From CAYJFG01 sp964369405 (lineage in GTDB: Bacteria; Bacillota; Clostridia; Oscillospirales; Acutalibacteraceae): a stretch of 6,684 nt of DNA. Location: NCBI GenBank assembly GCA_964369405.1, contig CAYJGB010000056.1, positions 1-6,684 on the forward strand. Direction: 5' to 3'. Below are positions 5,858-6,684 of the stretch, piece by piece (the first letter of the stretch is position 1; the number at the start of each line of letters is the position of its first letter). A program made the position numbers and the translations under genes. The notes beneath the pieces were generated by a model. It ran no database searches. It was not told where the DNA came from and saw nothing but the letters and a program-made list of their open reading frames with translations.

Positions 5858-6447
5858 AGTAAAACCTCCAAGTATATTCTAACTTTTTCTTCCACTCTTA
5901 ATAGTTTTGCATACTGTGATAACAGTGGAATATCCTTATTTGCATAGTCTAAATATCGTTTGTATGCTATACTAATAACACTTGTATCCACTTTATTTCG
6001 AGTAACCAAAATATCACATAATGTTTTTTCTATTGAGTATACATTAACTTTGTTGCCTAACGGAGTTAATATGTCAATTATTCCACTTCCATATATATCT
6101 AATTTGTTTTGATAGCATTTAACATTATGTTTTTTAGCCATTGCTTGATTATATCCAGCTGGAAATGTCATATGAAAATTTATTGGTGTCCTATCAGTTA
6201 AATCATGTAAAAACAGAGCTGTTTCATGGGAAAAAACACCTTTTTTAAATCTTAATTGCAAGTTAATAAATTCATCATCCCATGATGTAGGTAATACATA
6301 AACACCTCTTGATGTTTTTTCTAATTTGCCTTTGTCACAAAGGTACTTAAGAACTCCTCTACTAATATTTTGTTCTTTGAGCATTTTCGAAGTGACTGTA
6401 CCATTATTATTTTTAGCAATTTCTAAAATTTTATTGGATTGTGTCAT
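5854..6447 (-). CDS. abiEi: AbiEi type IV antitoxin and autorepressor
   Basis: A 197-residue antitoxin. The N-terminal winged-helix domain (about 1-55: ILEIAKNNNGTVTSKMLKEQ, then RGVLKYLCDKGKLEKTSRGVYVLP) is the AbiEi_4-type DNA-binding domain. The rest (about 60-197) is the antitoxin domain, with VFSHETALFLHDLTDRTP and VNVYSIEKTLCDILV typical of the family. Studied AbiEi proteins repress their own promoter by binding inverted repeats and neutralise AbiEii without forming a stable complex with it. Here the start ATG (6447-6445) lies 18 bp below a perfect 19-bp inverted repeat that brackets the -10, which fits such control. A GGTGG-type ribosome site precedes the ATG. The antitoxin comes first and overlaps the toxin gene by 4 bp, the usual AbiE order. 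It appears intact. Confidence 0.95.
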   Translation of the reverse strand: MTQSNKILEIAKNNNGTVTSKMLKEQNISRGVLKYLCDKGKLEKTSRGVYVLPTSWDDEFINLQLRFKKGVFSHETALFLHDLTDRTPINFHMTFPAGYNQAMAKKHNVKCYQNKLDIYGSGIIDILTPLGNKVNVYSIEKTLCDILVTRNKVDTSVISIAYKRYLDYANKDIPLLSQYAKLLRVEEKVRIYLEVLL

Positions 6448-6465
6448 TTTTCCACCACCAATCTG

Positions 6466-6514
6466 ATTGACTTTTATGCTTGTTATTATAGACTAAACAA
6501 GCATAAAAGTCAAT
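6466..6514. promoter_or_regulatory. AbiE operator: perfect 19-bp inverted repeat around the promoter
   Basis: ATTGACTTTTATGCTTGTT (6466-6484) and its exact reverse complement (6496-6514) flank an 11-nt centre. The upper arm contains the minus-strand -35, the centre contains the -10, and the lower arm covers the start site. This is the expected arrangement for AbiEi self-repression by two repeats. No T-run follows, so a terminator role is unlikely. Confidence 0.85.
6485..6513 (-). promoter_or_regulatory. Promoter of the abiEi-abiEii operon
   Basis: On the minus strand, TTGACT (6513-6508) and TATAAT (6490-6485) are separated by 17 bp: one mismatch in the -35 and a perfect -10. It gives a leader of about 30 nt before abiEi. 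The -35 also occurs in the orphan copy at 3153-3148, where no -10 follows. Confidence 0.88.
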
Positions 6515-6578
6515 TTATTTTAGATGTTTAATTCACTATTTTAAAAATTTCTCTTATAACTTTATAATCATTTTCATC
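6498..6578. repeat. 81-bp perfect direct repeat, copy B (mob pseudogene end plus AbiE operator arm)
   Basis: This is identical to 3138-3218. In this copy the operator arm is complete and functional-looking because its partner arm and -10 follow. Beyond 6578 the similarity to copy A drops, with many substitutions and a 1-bp deletion. Confidence 0.97.
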
Positions 6579-6684
6579 TAATTTATTTTCTTTATTATAT
6601 CCCTTATCTCTTGCAACTCACTCCTAATCGCCTTAACCACTCTCGGATTAGCAGTAACATTAATCTCCTTATCTTGTAGCCTAT
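6528..6684 (-). pseudogene. Second MobC-like gene, 3' end, frameshifted (runs off the right edge)
   Basis: The visible frame reads RLQDKEINVTANPRVVKAIRSELQEIRDIIKKIN and then meets TAG at 6580-6578. Copy A at the same place reads RLQNTEMTIQANTRVIKVIRDELKEIGNTIKENK and continues. One missing A in the run before the ENK codons breaks the frame. With it restored, the last 17 codons (DENDYKVIREIFKIVN) match copy A exactly, ending at TAA 6530-6528. The protein upstream of the break differs from copy A at about a third of positions, so this is a related gene and not a recent duplicate. The truncated protein would lack about 20 C-terminal residues but keep its ribbon-helix-helix part, so partial function is possible. 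The 5' end and any integrase lie outside. Confidence 0.8.

Noticed and set aside
6466..6514. The 19-bp inverted repeat as a terminator of the right-hand mob gene
   Set aside because: No T-run follows either arm, and the -35/-10 placement explains the repeat better as an operator.
1..6684. CRISPR array, tRNA or rRNA genes
   Set aside because: No regularly spaced repeats and no cloverleaf or rRNA-like sequence were seen on either strand by eye.

Overview
This is an AT-rich stretch from a low-GC Gram-positive bacterium, probably a member of the Clostridia. The grounds are base composition, strong AGGAG-type ribosome binding sites, consensus sigma-A promoters, and an integrase fragment resembling Tn916-type integrases. 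No gene identifies a genus. Every supported gene lies on the minus strand, so transcription runs from high to low coordinates. The window reads as a defence-rich, partly decayed accessory region, not core genome.

In transcription order: (1) 6684-6528 is the 3' end of a frameshifted second copy of a ribbon-helix-helix, MobC-like mobilisation gene. (2) 6514-5015 is an AbiE type IV toxin-antitoxin / abortive-infection operon, abiEi (antitoxin and repressor) then abiEii (nucleotidyltransferase toxin), with its promoter inside a perfect 19-bp inverted repeat. (3) 5001-3870 holds small accessory genes: a doubly frameshifted remnant, a frameshifted small gene that may have an Sm-like fold, an intact 83-residue unknown protein, and two copies of a promoter-like repeat that each begin 3 nt after a stop codon. 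(4) 3867-3168 is the C-terminal half of a tyrosine recombinase, directly followed by an intact MobC-like gene. (5) 3081-1 is a type I restriction-modification operon: consensus promoter, half-length hsdS, hsdM, a zinc-ribbon gene with a DUF4145-like C-terminus, and the first 17 codons of a second hsdS that runs off the left edge. No hsdR is visible; it may lie outside.

The most informative feature is a direct repeat 3,360 bp apart. The last 81 bp (3138-3218 and 6498-6578) are identical. They cover the end of the MobC-like gene and one arm of the AbiE operator, while the mob gene upstream is clearly diverged. The MobC-like gene next to the restriction operon therefore carries an orphan half of the AbiE promoter/operator. 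This suggests that abiE and hsd were swapped or stacked as cargo behind the same int-mob end. Recombination between the repeats would delete the abiE segment.

No wholly new system is proven here. The points most worth following are the mob/operator repeat, the hsd operon with a half-size S subunit and an embedded zinc-ribbon gene, and the cassette-like repeats behind the small unknown genes.
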